This document shows, one piece after another, positions 52,601-62,354 of a DNA stretch of 64,000 nt (positions are counted from its first letter, which is position 1; each line of letters opens with the position of its first letter). The stretch comes from Candidatus Babeliaceae bacterium. Lineage in GTDB: Bacteria; Babelota; Babeliae; Babelales; Babelaceae. The stretch lies in NCBI GenBank assembly GCA_016933915.1, contig JAFFZZ010000113.1, positions 62,001-126,000 on the forward strand, written 5' to 3'. The position numbers were made by a program, and so were the translations under genes. The notes below the pieces were generated by a model. The model was not told where the DNA came from, did no database searches, and worked only from the letters and a program-made list of their open reading frames with translations.

Positions 52601-55600
52601 GACCAGCATTCGTAATATTATTAGTACCAAGATTTAATGCACCGGTCATTGCACGTGAACCATTCACCAAAAGATATTGTGGATGGTCATCATCAAGCAA
52701 TCCAGTCAAATCTCCATGATTTGTAATAACCGAAACCCCACTCGCTTTAAATCCAAGACGAGGCCGTTCATCCCTGATCTCTGAAATACGATCTGCCGCA
52801 ACAACAGTATTCTTTACAATAAGAGAAGCAATCAACGCTATGTTTCCTGTCCATGTTCCTGGTTGTGGCGGAATAGTGCCATTCTGCGCGTCGATAAGCG
52901 TATCATACACAACCTGACCATACACAAGGAGATATTTTTCACGAGTTCCATCATTTACTACATAAAACGCATGGCGTGCATATTTATCTGAAGAAATTGA
53001 TGCAAGAGTTCCCGTTCCATCATCATAATGATCATAATCAACCGAACTCTGAGTAGTTATGGTATAATTACCTGATCCATTACGATAGAAAGCCTCCCAA
53101 GAAAGAGCGGTACCGCCAGATGGCGCATAAGGTAACGTTCCATAGAAATATTGTCCTGAACTAACATCAAGTTGTACTGTACCATTTTTTGATACCTGAG
53201 AACCAGTTGCATATACAGGACCAAGCGCCTGGCGCCATGAATCATCGAGCGCTGTCGCTGGATGACGCATATCCTTTTCTACTTCCTGGAAGAAAACGAT
53301 ACTAGAACCATTGGTACGAACTTTGCCAAGCAAAATCGTAGTAACATAATCTGGCCGCGACGTCGCACTATGCGCAACACCATCTTCGTCGATATAGATA
53401 AAATTATCTGCATTTGCCGCAACAGCAAGCGGTGTTTGCTCCGACCAAGTAACATACCTGAGATGATTGTCCGGTGCTACGTCGTCCATCACATAACCTG
53501 TTCCAGCCGCAACAGTTATATTGAGCCCCACGGCTGCACTGAGCGTACCGCCAGAGATAACTCCTAATGAAGCACCATATTCATCTTGCGGACTAATATT
53601 AGTTATAGTCGCAATATCATTGCCAACGTATTGAGGACCAACAGTCACCGTACCGTAGCCAACAGGATCAGCAAATGAAAGTGCAACAGTAGCTGCCGGA
53701 ACAACGGTTACTTTGCTTCGCTCAAAGATTCCCTGAACAACTCCCGTTGCCCCCGTATTCTGAATATTAATATCTTCAGTATTGTTATACCCATACGTTC
53801 CTATAACGTACAACTCAGGACCGGCACCAACGTTCGGCACCGATATTGCTGTCTGAAAACGATGTAAACTACAATCCCTAATGCTTATCTTCGCCCCATC
53901 GGACACTTCAAGCGCCGTACCATTCATCGCAACTTGCGCTGAACCACTCACCATATCCGCTATCAAAGCTGTAGTCACCGACCCGTTTACACTAAACAAC
54001 TTCGAAAAAATTGAATTCGAAACAGGATACCAGGTAAATGAATAGACAAAAAGCACAATAGGTGATGCAGTAACAACAGTGTTCTGGACCCCAATAGCAA
54101 ACTCTGAAGTTTCTGAAATCTCCGTATCCTGAACACCCAAAAGTACTGGACCATTGGTATTGTCTGCCGCGATAATAATATTATTATCACCCATTGCACA
54201 TGAGTAAACGGAAAAGAGCCCACCTCCCTGAAACCTGATTGCTGCTTTCCCTGAATCAGTCGCACCAGTCAAAGCAACCGACCGAATAGCAGAACCGGGA
54301 ATACCGACAATAACATCCTTTGATGGATCATTAACCATAATGACAGTTGATTCAGCGCCTGATCCATAGATTGTAACGTATGATTTGAGTGTAATGGTAT
54401 CTTCAACATAAATGCCAGGACCAACTTTAACTACATAGGGTTTTATTGATGAAGCATCGGTAATACTATCTACCGCTGTTTTAATCGAATTAAATTCATT
54501 TGGACCTTCAATAGTACCTTGATGTACCAATAAAACCTGCGCAGGAATTCCCGGCACCCCTAAGGTAAATGATCGGGTACTATTAACAGTCATCAAACCA
54601 TTAATAGTCGCTGCTTGCAAATTCGATGTACCTCCAACAGTCAAATTGCTGGAACCACCGCTCAAAACGAGCGGCCCTGTCATTGTATCACCTGCTTTAA
54701 GAACGTTGAGTGACGCAGCTCCAGTCACACTTGCCGTAATAGTTCCTGCAGCAAAGTTACCAGAAGCATCCCGTCTGACAATCTGGCTTGCCGTATTAAG
54801 ATGTGTCGCATTATTCGCAAGAACCGTACCCGCAGCAACATTCGCAGCTGTCTGTCCACCAACAAGAGACACAACCGTCGCTCCCTGCGTTCCCGTCACA
54901 TCACCGCTAAGCGAACCACTAAAATCAGTTGCCGTTGTTGCTGTCGTTGCATTACCTATAAGATTCGCCGTAATTGTCCCCGCGGAAAAATTACCTGAAG
55001 CATCACGTTTTACAATCTGGTTTACTGTATTCAAATTGGTTGCATTGTTCGCAAGAACCGTACCCGCAGCAACATCCGCAGCAGTCTGTCCGCCAACAAG
55101 CGATACTACGGTTGCTCCCTGCGTTCCCGTCACATCACCGGTAAGTGAACCACTAAAGTTTGTTGCTGTTGTCGATGTCGTTGCATTACCTATAAGACTT
55201 GCCGTAATTGTTCCCGCCACAAAGTTCCCTGAGGCATCCCTTTTGACGATCTGGCTTGCTGTATTCAGATTTGTCGCATTATTCGCAAGAACCGTTCCAG
55301 CAGCAACATCCGCCGCGGTCTGTCCACCAACAAGCGATACTACGGTTGCTCCCTGCGTTCCCGTTACATCACCGGTAAGTGAACCACTAAAGTTTGTTGC
55401 TGTTGTCGATGTCGTTGCGTTTCCTACAAGGTTTGCGGTAATTGTCCCCGCAGAAAAATTACCGGATCCATCACGCAACACAATACGATTTGCAGTATTT
55501 GCCCAGGTCGCATTGTTTGCTGCCGTCACCCCCGTTGCTACACTCGCTGCGGACTGACCACCTACTGCTGCAACAACAGTTGCTCCCTGCGTTCCCGTTA

Positions 55601-58600
55601 CATCCCCAGCAAGTGAACCACTAAAATCAGTTGACGTTGTCGCTGTCGTCGAATTACCTACAAGGTTTGCGGTAATTGTCCCCGCGGAAAAATTGCCCGA
55701 TGCATCACGTCTTACAATTCTCGTTGTTATATTGTCCCACGTCGCATTATTTGCAAGGACAGCACCAGCAGCAACATTTGTTGCCGTTTGTCCACCAACA
55801 AGAGATACAACCGTCGCTCCCTGCGTTCCCGTCACATCACCGGTAAGCGAGCCAGTAAAATTCGTTGCCGTTGTTGATGTCGTTGCATTACCTACAAGAT
55901 TTGCCGTAATTGTACCCGCCACGAAATTCCCCGACGCATCACGCTTCACAATCTGATTCGCTGTATTCAGATTTGTCGCATTATTTGCAAGAATCGTACC
56001 AGCAGCAACATTTGCTGCTGTTTGACCACCAACAAGAGATACAACAGTTGCTCCCTGTGTTCCCGTCACATCACCGGCAAGTGAACCAGTAAAATTGGTT
56101 GCCGTTGTCGCCGTCGTCGCATTGCCAGAAACATTTCCCACCAAGTTAGCCGTCACTACATTCGCACGGAAGCTGCCAGACCCGTCACGTAAAACCAATG
56201 TATCGCTACTTACTTCAGTATTTCCTGTTGTCGCGCTATTCGCCACCTTACCCGCCGTCGAAATAGTTGCCAGCTTATTGTCAGTAAGTGGAGACAAAGT
56301 GCTTACATCGGCATTAGCCACCAGTGATGTTGTCACCTTTCCGGTCGCTGAGTCATAATGTAAAACACCGGTAGACGATGTTGTCGTTGCAAGCCCCGGC
56401 ATATAAATTGATCCATCATTACCAATTTGAAATCTGTTCACTCCATTCGTAATGACATTAAGCCCATAATTTGTAAGAGTCCCGATAGTGAGATCTGCAG
56501 TGGTTGCATTTCCCCCAACCAAAACACCCTGACGCCAACTACATATACCAGACGTATCACTAAACAAAGCACTCTCATTTGCTGCGGGAAGAACTTCGGG
56601 GAGGGTAATGGTGTAGGTTCCCGAAGCGAGCGCCACCGGAGCTTGCAATCGCACCTCATCAGTCCCACTCGCTGCTGCTTCACGCAAACGAACCGTGCCT
56701 CGATCTTCAAACGTAATGTCACTAATGGCAAAACCTTTATCAGCACTACGAGCAACAATAGTGTCAATGGTATTGGCACTTGTTGCCGATGTTGCAGAAT
56801 TTAACACTTTGCCAACAGTTGATATCGTCGCCAGCTTTGTATCAGCAATATTAGCAGTAGGGCTTACATCATCATTAATAATTAAAGATAATGGCAAAAG
56901 CTGCCCAGTCGCATCACCATGGACCACACCCGCAATACCCGCTACAGACGTCAATGTCACTGCATCAGTCACATCCAATGTTCCCGCGACAGCCGTGTTT
57001 CCAGAGCTACCATTAACAACAAACTTATTTGTATTAATCGTTAATGCAGGATCTGCTGCACTACTGATATTAAGGGCACCCGTCATGGTATCTCCCGCCT
57101 TGAGCACAAAAAGGGACGGGTTTAAACTGTCTAACTTAGTCTTATCGGCACCCGACATAAAGCCAGATGCCCCACCTGCTATTGCAAGAGCATGCAATGT
57201 GCCGTCAGTCTGCACACCATGCGCATGCACGTGATCAGAACGTGCCAAGAAATTTGAAGTTCCTTCCGCATTGGCAGTCGCAATAGTCACCGGGGCTGCA
57301 CAAAGCAATGCATCCAACCCACTATTTGGTTGGTGCCGCGCAGCATGCGCGGCAATGCTTACCCCGTTGATCAAACCAGCACTCGTGATTGCATTACTAC
57401 CCATATTGAGTGGACCAGCCATTGCACGGAAACCGTTTACCAAAAGGTATTGCGGATGGTCATCGTCAAGCAGCCCTGTTAAATCACCATGATTAGTAAT
57501 AACCGAAACACCACTTGCTTTAAAACCAAGGCGCGGGCGCTCATCACGAATCTCGGAGATACGATCGGCAGCAACCACAGTATTCTTGACTATGATCGAT
57601 GAAATTAAAGCTATGTTATCTGTCCACGTCCCCGGTTGTGGTGGAATGGTACCATTCTGCGCTTCAATAAGGGTATCATACACAACCTGACCATACACCA
57701 GAAGATATTTTTCATCCGCCCCATCATTCACAACATACAGAGCATGCCGTACAAATTTGTCTGAAGGTATTGAGGCAAGTGTGCCCGTTCCATCGTCGTA
57801 ATGATCATAGTCAACAGAACTTTGGGTAACAATAGTATAATTCCCTGAACCATTACGATAAAAAGCTTCCCAGGAAACGGGAGCTCCACCCGAAGGGTTA
57901 AACTCGAGCGTTCCAAAGAAATAGTTTCCTGAACTAACATCAAGTTGCACCGTCCCGTTCTTTGAAACTTGTGAGCCAGAGGCGTAAACCGGGCCAAGTG
58001 CGGTACGCCATGAGGAATCTAACCGCGATGGCTCATGACGCGCTGTCTTTGGCGCATCCTGCTGAAAAACAGCACCTGTAGCATCAGTCCGCATTTTACC
58101 AATTAAGATGGTAGCCTCAACATCAGGCGCAGAAGAGTCTGCATGCACAATACCATCGCTATCAACAAAAAGAAAATTGTCTGTGTTAGCAGCAAGCGCA
58201 ACGGTCTGCGAACCCCACTCCACATACTTAAGTACATTATTGGGTGCCACACCAACCACCAAATAGCCATCTCCAGGATCCACAGTAACATTAAGGCCAC
58301 CGGCCGATGCAAAAGTCCCCCCTGAAATTACGCCAAGACTTGCTGCATATTGAATTTGAGAGCTAATATTAGTAACAGACTCAGTTGTATCTCCAACGTA
58401 CTGAGGTCCAACAGTTACCGTTCCGTAATTCACCGGGTCAGTAAAAAAAACAGAAAGTGCCGCAGATGGATCAATGTAAACTTTACTCTGCTCAAACATC
58501 CCTTGAATAACACCTGTCGCTGCAGGATTTAAAACGCTAATATCATTAGTATCGTTATACCCATATACACCAATAACATGAAGGTTTGGCCCCGCTCCTA

Positions 58601-61600
58601 CATTTGGCACCGAGACAGCTGTCTGAAATGTATGAACACTCGAATCACGAACACTAACATTAACCCCGTTTTTAAGCTCAAAAGCCGAACCGCCAACCAA
58701 AGCAAGCGGCGAGCCAACGGTAATATCACCGAAAGCAGCATAGGTCAACGGTCCATCTGCTTCAAAACACTTGGTTGTAATCGTTGGGACTACAGGATAC
58801 CAAACAAAAGAGTAGATAAATGCTGATAACGGCGCTGCAGTTGTTTGTACAAGCTCAACACCTTTCGTAAACTGAGCATCCCCATTAACAACGGTCTCAC
58901 GCATATCCAAAACAGCCGTACCCAGATCATTATTAACCGCAAGTAATATATCGCTACTACCAAAATTGCAGTTCCAAACCGTAATTACGCCGCCGCCATT
59001 AAAGCGAACAGCTGCCTTACCGGAATCGGTAGCTCCATACAAATTAACCATCGCCAGTGTTGAATCAGACACCATAACAACAACATCTTTTGACGGATCG
59101 TCAACAAAAATATTGGTGCAAATTTCACCCTGAAGCGTTACGTAAGCCTTCATCGTGATGGTATCTTCGATGTAATCTCCCGGCCCCACTTTCACCATGT
59201 AGCAGTTGTCTACCGCTGCATCGGTAATACTATCAATAGCTTCTTTAATAGAGTTAAATTCATTCGGTCCATCAAGTGGCCCCTTGTGAACAAGGATCAC
59301 ATTTTGCGCAATTCCAGGTACCCCTTGTGTAAAGTAACGAGTACTTTCAACGGCAAGATGACCGTTAATCGTCGCCGCCTGTACATCAGTGGCACCACCA
59401 ACGCTCAAATTTGCCGCTGCCCCAGCAATATTAAGAGAACCTGTCATGGTATCACCCGACCGACGCACATCCTCCGAAGCATGACCTATTACACTACCAG
59501 TCAAACTTCCCGTAACATTTCCAGTTACATTTCCATATAACATGGATAAATGCACTTCACCAAGATCATTACGCATCATTATTGCTTCTGGCACGTTGAA
59601 TGGGGTGGCCGTTGTTGCTTCATTTGCTACCTTGCCCGGCGTATTAATCTCAAGAAGCTTGTCATTTGTAATTCCGCCTGCAAGATCGCCATTCGTCACA
59701 AGTGACGTTGAAAGCTGACCCAATACATCATTATGCACAACACCAGGCGACGTCAGACCTGCAATTGCAACTACTCCGGTAGAATTAATTGAGAATCGAT
59801 TAAGTCCTGCTGTCGCAATATTTATGGTATCAGCTCCTGCTGAGTAAATTCCGGTGTTAAGATCCCCACTAAACGAGTAACTCGGTGCAACACCATTTCC
59901 CGTCGAAGCTGCAGCAATCTGACCGGATGCCAACTCAATCTTGCTTGTCGGTGCGGCAACCCCCAACCCCAAATTCCCTGTCAATGAGAGGGCTAAAAGA
60001 TTGGTAACCGACGCTGTCCCATTCCAACACGAAAAGTTGAGATGATGATCAGTTGGATCCTTATAAATATCCCAACTTCTAAGCAAAGCCCAATCAGGTG
60101 TCGCAACAATCCCGTCAGATGCATATGTCCCTAATAACAATCCTGCCCGTTTTCCATGCGCCTGCAACCCAGTAACCAAAGCTCCTACCCCAGAAGAACG
60201 ATTGGCAGAATTTATCATATTCATACAGCCCTGCGTTACCGGAACAGCAGCTTCTGGAATAATGAATACCGGCCCCTGTCCGCCGAACCAATCATACTGG
60301 TATGTCAACGAAGGGTCGTTTGGTGAATGCCCAACCATCGCAGAAAAAATCGTATTTTCACTGAACGTTAAATTGCCCAATCTTTCCGTATTGCTGTTTT
60401 GATCAAACACATCAAAATAAACATTATCATTATTGGTAACCAGAAAGCGAGTCGCATCACCCACCGAAACCATGTCACCAACAGCTCTAATGTATGCTGT
60501 TCCATCAAGCTGTGCATAGTGATACTGGGTACCATCGATAAAAGCGTTATTAACACTATCAACGATACCAGCCGTTGATGCAACTATGCATCGCGGCACA
60601 TCATAAATTCTACATCCCTGCAGTGCTACATCTGAACTCCCAGATACTACAACACCATCTCCAAGTACCCCATAACGATTAAAAAATCGGCACGCTGATA
60701 TAAAAACCTCAGTCGTTGGCATTAAGGGGTCAGAATGGGCTACTCTTATCTGCGCCGTACCACAACTTTCAATAGTAGTATGCGAAAGATCAGAGCGAGC
60801 ACCATTATCAATATAAATTCCTGCCTCTGTACAGCGGAAGATAAATGCGCTCTCTATCACCAGGCTCTGCAAAAGAAGTGGATCTGATAACCCAGCTCCC
60901 TCAATACCACGATAACACCCTTGCACCGAAACCTGACTCAGATTGACAGCACCAGTTCCCGTAACCAAGATTCCTACGCTTCCGGGCGTAGTTGCCCAAC
61001 CGGGTATCCCAAACCCTACAACCGATATACCATTTAACCTAAAAGACCCATACGCAGGAGTTGCGTCATACTGGATCATAGGACGGCCAGCCATAGCAGG
61101 TGTTGGGACGAATATAACCGATGGAGAAATAGCCGCAATATCTGAAAGATAGGGGCTCGTAATGGTAACAGTATCCGAAATAGCATACGTTCCCGGTGAA
61201 ACTTCTATAATGGTCGGTAACGTTGCATTGGCATTAACCCAATCAACCGCCTGCTTTAAACTCGGATAATATTTCCCATCAACAACAGGAACCCCAACGG
61301 CAACCCGAACAATATTACGCGGCCAAGTTGGAGTAGTAGCGGAGACATTTCCAGCCGCATCAACCATCATTTGACGGTCACCACTTCCTGCCAAACTTGA
61401 CAGAGTCAATTGACCCGTATTACTGAGACTTAATCGACTCACATCATTTGTTTTAATTGAAAGTCCAAAATTATCGAGGGCACCAATAATAATATTATGA
61501 CCAAACGAATTCCCCCCATCGACTATTGCATCAGCTACACCGCCAGAAGGAACCCAGCTAGTGACCCCAGTTCCATCGGTCGCAAGCACGTATCCGGCAA

Positions 61601-61931
61601 CACCTGGTGTTGAAGGAAAAGTAATTGTATATGCATCATCAATCCTTAACGTACCACTTCTCGTAGTAAGAGAGTTCGCCGAGAGATCTCCTTCGATAAC
61701 AGGATTCAGTGGCAACGGAATGACCTGTGAAACCTGGTCAACCGGTTGAAACTCGATAGTCATCTGAGCAGGTCGTGGTGCACGAGAAAGTAGTGAAAGT
61801 CCCAAAATAATTGCCGAGTCTTCTGCAGAAAGCTCATGTGCGGAAATCGTATGTGACCCAAACCCCGAAAAACTGAAAGCCCAAAACAGCACTTTAGCTA
61901 TTGACTTCCGATATGAACACATCCGGAACAT
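49650..61931 (-). CDS. Giant secreted beta-helix / tail-fibre-like repeat protein with C-terminal C1q-like domain
   Basis: 4093 residues in one open frame, 19 percent of the window. Signal peptide 1-31 (FWAFSFSGFGSHTISA) and GGGAGA before the ATG. Order: first right-handed beta-helix (about 210-480), a tail-like segment (about 530-680), then two tandem copies of a unit made of beta-helix (878-1165; 2465-2751), fibre module with GLLDDDHPQYLLVNG (1205-1577; 2791-3168) and a repeat array (1906-2405; 3292-3890) with GDVTGTQGAT units. Residues about 3952-4093 look like a C1q/TNF jelly roll (FNTGTYTYRVPIDGYYLVTVYV). Tail-fibre motifs are shared with phages; no autotransporter, S74 peptidase or sortase motif is visible. 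Inference: a fibrous surface adhesin. The start of the gene is 228 bp from tRNA-Phe. Confidence 0.9.
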   Translation of the reverse strand: MFRMCSYRKSIAKVLFWAFSFSGFGSHTISAHELSAEDSAIILGLSLLSRAPRPAQMTIEFQPVDQVSQVIPLPLNPVIEGDLSANSLTTRSGTLRIDDAYTITFPSTPGVAGYVLATDGTGVTSWVPSGGVADAIVDGGNSFGHNIIIGALDNFGLSIKTNDVSRLSLSNTGQLTLSSLAGSGDRQMMVDAAGNVSATTPTWPRNIVRVAVGVPVVDGKYYPSLKQAVDWVNANATLPTIIEVSPGTYAISDTVTITSPYLSDIAAISPSVIFVPTPAMAGRPMIQYDATPAYGSFRLNGISVVGFGIPGWATTPGSVGILVTGTGAVNLSQVSVQGCYRGIEGAGLSDPLLLQSLVIESAFIFRCTEAGIYIDNGARSDLSHTTIESCGTAQIRVAHSDPLMPTTEVFISACRFFNRYGVLGDGVVVSGSSDVALQGCRIYDVPRCIVASTAGIVDSVNNAFIDGTQYHYAQLDGTAYIRAVGDMVSVGDATRFLVTNNDNVYFDVFDQNSNTERLGNLTFSENTIFSAMVGHSPNDPSLTYQYDWFGGQGPVFIIPEAAVPVTQGCMNMINSANRSSGVGALVTGLQAHGKRAGLLLGTYASDGIVATPDWALLRSWDIYKDPTDHHLNFSCWNGTASVTNLLALSLTGNLGLGVAAPTSKIELASGQIAAASTGNGVAPSYSFSGDLNTGIYSAGADTINIATAGLNRFSINSTGVVAIAGLTSPGVVHNDVLGQLSTSLVTNGDLAGGITNDKLLEINTPGKVANEATTATPFNVPEAIMMRNDLGEVHLSMLYGNVTGNVTGSLTGSVIGHASEDVRRSGDTMTGSLNIAGAAANLSVGGATDVQAATINGHLAVESTRYFTQGVPGIAQNVILVHKGPLDGPNEFNSIKEAIDSITDAAVDNCYMVKVGPGDYIEDTITMKAYVTLQGEICTNIFVDDPSKDVVVMVSDSTLAMVNLYGATDSGKAAVRFNGGGVITVWNCNFGSSDILLAVNNDLGTAVLDMRETVVNGDAQFTKGVELVQTTAAPLSAFIYSFVWYPVVPTITTKCFEADGPLTYAAFGDITVGSPLALVGGSAFELKNGVNVSVRDSSVHTFQTAVSVPNVGAGPNLHVIGVYGYNDTNDISVLNPAATGVIQGMFEQSKVYIDPSAALSVFFTDPVNYGTVTVGPQYVGDTTESVTNISSQIQYAASLGVISGGTFASAGGLNVTVDPGDGYLVVGVAPNNVLKYVEWGSQTVALAANTDNFLFVDSDGIVHADSSAPDVEATILIGKMRTDATGAVFQQDAPKTARHEPSRLDSSWRTALGPVYASGSQVSKNGTVQLDVSSGNYFFGTLEFNPSGGAPVSWEAFYRNGSGNYTIVTQSSVDYDHYDDGTGTLASIPSDKFVRHALYVVNDGADEKYLLVYGQVVYDTLIEAQNGTIPPQPGTWTDNIALISSIIVKNTVVAADRISEIRDERPRLGFKASGVSVITNHGDLTGLLDDDHPQYLLVNGFRAMAGPLNMGSNAITSAGLINGVSIAAHAARHQPNSGLDALLCAAPVTIATANAEGTSNFLARSDHVHAHGVQTDGTLHALAIAGGASGFMSGADKTKLDSLNPSLFVLKAGDTMTGALNISSAADPALTINTNKFVVNGSSGNTAVAGTLDVTDAVTLTSVAGIAGVVHGDATGQLLPLSLIINDDVSPTANIADTKLATISTVGKVLNSATSATSANTIDTIVARSADKGFAISDITFEDRGTVRLREAAASGTDEVRLQAPVALASGTYTITLPEVLPAANESALFSDTSGICSWRQGVLVGGNATTADLTIGTLTNYGLNVITNGVNRFQIGNDGSIYMPGLATTTSSTGVLHYDSATGKVTTSLVANADVSTLSPLTDNKLATISTAGKVANSATTGNTEVSSDTLVLRDGSGSFRANVVTANLVGNVSGNATTATTATNFTGSLAGDVTGTQGATVVSLVGGQTAANVAAGTILANNATNLNTANQIVKRDASGNFVAGTITANLVGNATTSTTATNFTGSLTGDVTGTQGATVVSLVGGQTATNVAAGAVLANNATWDNITTRIVRRDASGNFSAGTITANLVGNSTTATTSTDFSGSLAGDVTGTQGATVVAAVGGQSAASVATGVTAANNATWANTANRIVLRDGSGNFSAGTITANLVGNATTSTTATNFSGSLTGDVTGTQGATVVSLVGGQTAADVAAGTVLANNATNLNTASQIVKRDASGNFVAGTITASLIGNATTSTTATNFSGSLTGDVTGTQGATVVSLVGGQTAADVAAGTVLANNATNLNTVNQIVKRDASGNFSAGTITANLIGNATTATTATDFSGSLSGDVTGTQGATVVSLVGGQTAANVAAGTVLANNATHLNTASQIVRRDASGNFAAGTITASVTGAASLNVLKAGDTMTGPLVLSGGSSNLTVGGTSNLQAATINGLMTVNSTRSFTLGVPGIPAQVLLVHQGTIEGPNEFNSIKTAVDSITDASSIKPYVVKVGPGIYVEDTITLKSYVTIYGSGAESTVIMVNDPSKDVIVGIPGSAIRSVALTGATDSGKAAIRFQGGGLFSVYSCAMGDNNIIIAADNTNGPVLLGVQDTEISETSEFAIGVQNTVVTASPIVLFVYSFTWYPVSNSIFSKLFSVNGSVTTALIADMVSGSAQVAMNGTALEVSDGAKISIRDCSLHRFQTAISVPNVGAGPELYVIGTYGYNNTEDINIQNTGATGVVQGIFERSKVTVVPAATVALSFADPVGYGTVTVGPQYVGNDIATITNISPQDEYGASLGVISGGTLSAAVGLNITVAAGTGYVMDDVAPDNHLRYVTWSEQTPLAVAANADNFIYIDEDGVAHSATSRPDYVTTILLGKVRTNGSSIVFFQEVEKDMRHPATALDDSWRQALGPVYATGSQVSKNGTVQLDVSSGQYFYGTLPYAPSGGTALSWEAFYRNGSGNYTITTQSSVDYDHYDDGTGTLASISSDKYARHAFYVVNDGTREKYLLVYGQVVYDTLIDAQNGTIPPQPGTWTGNIALIASLIVKNTVVAADRISEIRDERPRLGFKASGVSVITNHGDLTGLLDDDHPQYLLVNGSRAMTGALNLGTNNITNAGLINGMTITAHQARHVPGGADPLPTEAPVTIGTANSEGVRAYFARSDHIHAHGVQTDGTLHALVTPNPGGVAGFMSAADKTILDSLNPALFVLKAGDTMTGALNINSAADPALTINTNKFVVNGSTGDTTVAGTLGVTGATTLSSLGTGVLHANGSGLISSSLVVDVDVDPTSNVSIGAAKANAAVSTNTADRIVLRDGAGDFAAGTITAALIGNVTGNVSGSAASFTGALVGDVTGTQGATVVSTVGGVLAADVASGATAANEATASNIINRIVKRDGSGNFSAGTITANVIGNVTGNLSGNATTATTATDFSGSLAGDVTGTQGATVVAAVGGVSAANIASGATAANNATSSNVINRIVLRDGSGNFSAAAITATTFIGNLTGNATTATNFSGSLAGDVTGTQGATVVAAVGGQTAVQVATGVVAANNATSSNVINRIVLRDGTGNFSAGTITAALIGNVTGNVSGSAASFTGSLVGDVTGTQGATIVSSVGGVLAADVASGATAANDATELNIVNRIVKRDGSGNFVAGTITANLIGDVTGDLSGNATSATTTTNFTGSLVGDVTGTQGATVVSTVGGVSAASVASGATAANNATSSNTANRIVLRNGSGNFSAGTITANLVGNVTGNATTATTATSATNFTGALAGDVTGTQSATVVANVGGKTSAQIASTVNTVATATPSNVASSLVYRDGSGNFAANIITASLSGNATSATTATNFTGSLVGDVTGTQGATTVASVGGQTAASVAAATILANNATELNTASQIVKRDASGNFNASNILLENRGQLRLRESSPGTDQIYLRAPSVMSGSYYFTLPNSSGSSGQVLTTDGSGNMSWSTPLQNRYRVSAYMSSDQSIPYVWGESTVAIQFDRVHYDPSGTFNTGTYTYRVPIDGYYLVTVYVSLNQQTTTALRRLRISIDGGYLTGLQLRWQASDDDPKILTSVVYLKGGQDVQAHYTKTSASDTLYAEGCGLTIHLLSVD
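50255..52060 (-). repeat. Distal in-gene tandem array, 7 units of 234-258 bp
   Basis: The codon block for TGTQGAT recurs at 50405, 50639, 50894, 51152, 51392, 51632 and 51890. Spacings are 234, 255, 258, 240, 240 and 258 bp, all multiples of three. Units differ more from each other than those of the proximal array, partly by added GNVTG or NLSGN steps. Confidence 0.9.
52190..54650 (-). repeat. Beta-helix/fibre module, copy 2
   Basis: Matches 56960-59440 in order along its whole length at a constant offset of about 4.77 kb (for example the block coding DDDHPQYL at 52681 and 57454). Together with the following array it forms the second copy of a tandem unit. Confidence 0.85.
54715..56215 (-). 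repeat. Proximal in-gene tandem array, 6 units of exactly 234 bp
   Basis: The same codon block recurs at 54887, 55121, 55355, 55589, 55823 and 56057, each exactly 234 bp (78 codons) apart. Neighbouring units are nearly identical in sequence over long stretches, which points to recent homogenisation or expansion. Confidence 0.92.
56960..59440 (-). repeat. Beta-helix/fibre module, copy 1
   Basis: First copy of the large in-gene duplication; see the partner at 52190-54650. Differences are spread evenly and reading frame is kept, so this is an old, selected duplication, not an assembly artefact by appearance. Confidence 0.85.
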
Positions 61932-62109
61932 ACACTCTCCCTTTTGGCTTCGCCACCACTCTCAAAAGTTTGTTTCCATTTTTAATAAAACGTGTACTCC
62001 AAGTCAACCGTTACACATAAAACTCAAGTCACTTTGCACTAACCTTGCTCGATTGAGCAATAGAAAAATACGGTAAACCGAATATTGCAAATGGGGACAT
62101 CATACATTG

Positions 62110-62137
62110 TTGACAGCCAGAGGCGCTTTGTTACAAT
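62110..62137 (+). promoter_or_regulatory. Strong sigma-70 promoter for tRNA-Phe
   Basis: TTGACA at 62110-62115, 16-bp spacer, TACAAT at 62132-62137, 22 nt before the mature tRNA 5' end. Best promoter match in the window. Confidence 0.8.
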
Positions 62138-62159
62138 AGAAGAGAATTTATTCATGCAT

Positions 62160-62234
62160 GCCGAGGTAGCTCAGTGGTAGAGCAGAAGCCTGAAGAGCTT
62201 CGTGTCGGTGGTTCGATTCCATCTCTCGGCACCA
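62160..62234 (+). tRNA. tRNA-Phe (anticodon GAA), CCA encoded
   Basis: 75 nt. Acceptor stem GCCGAGG/TCTCGGC with one G-T pair, D arm GCTC...GAGC, anticodon stem GAAGC/GCTTC with loop CTGAAGA (anticodon GAA, codons TTC/TTT), 5-nt variable loop, T arm with GTTCGATTC, and genomically encoded ACCA end (CCA at 62232-62234). TTTTT follows at once. The only tRNA gene in the window; its synthetase subunit pheT is at 9103. Confidence 0.97.
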
Positions 62235-62354
62235 TTTTTCTCATCTGAAAGTTTGATCCAGCATTTTTCATATTCCGCCAGTTTTTTTCTCTTTACAATC
62301 CCACCAAACAGAATTTTTCACCGTCATTTTCAAACTCTATCAACGAGTGGAAAC

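Noticed and set aside
50255-56215. CRISPR-like periodic repeats
   Set aside because: The 234-258 bp periods are in frame and code for protein repeats; no short direct repeats with unique spacers.
62160-62234. tRNA gene as an integration site for a mobile island
   Set aside because: No integrase and no repeated 3' tRNA fragment was found in the window; the giant gene next to it is on the other strand with its own start.
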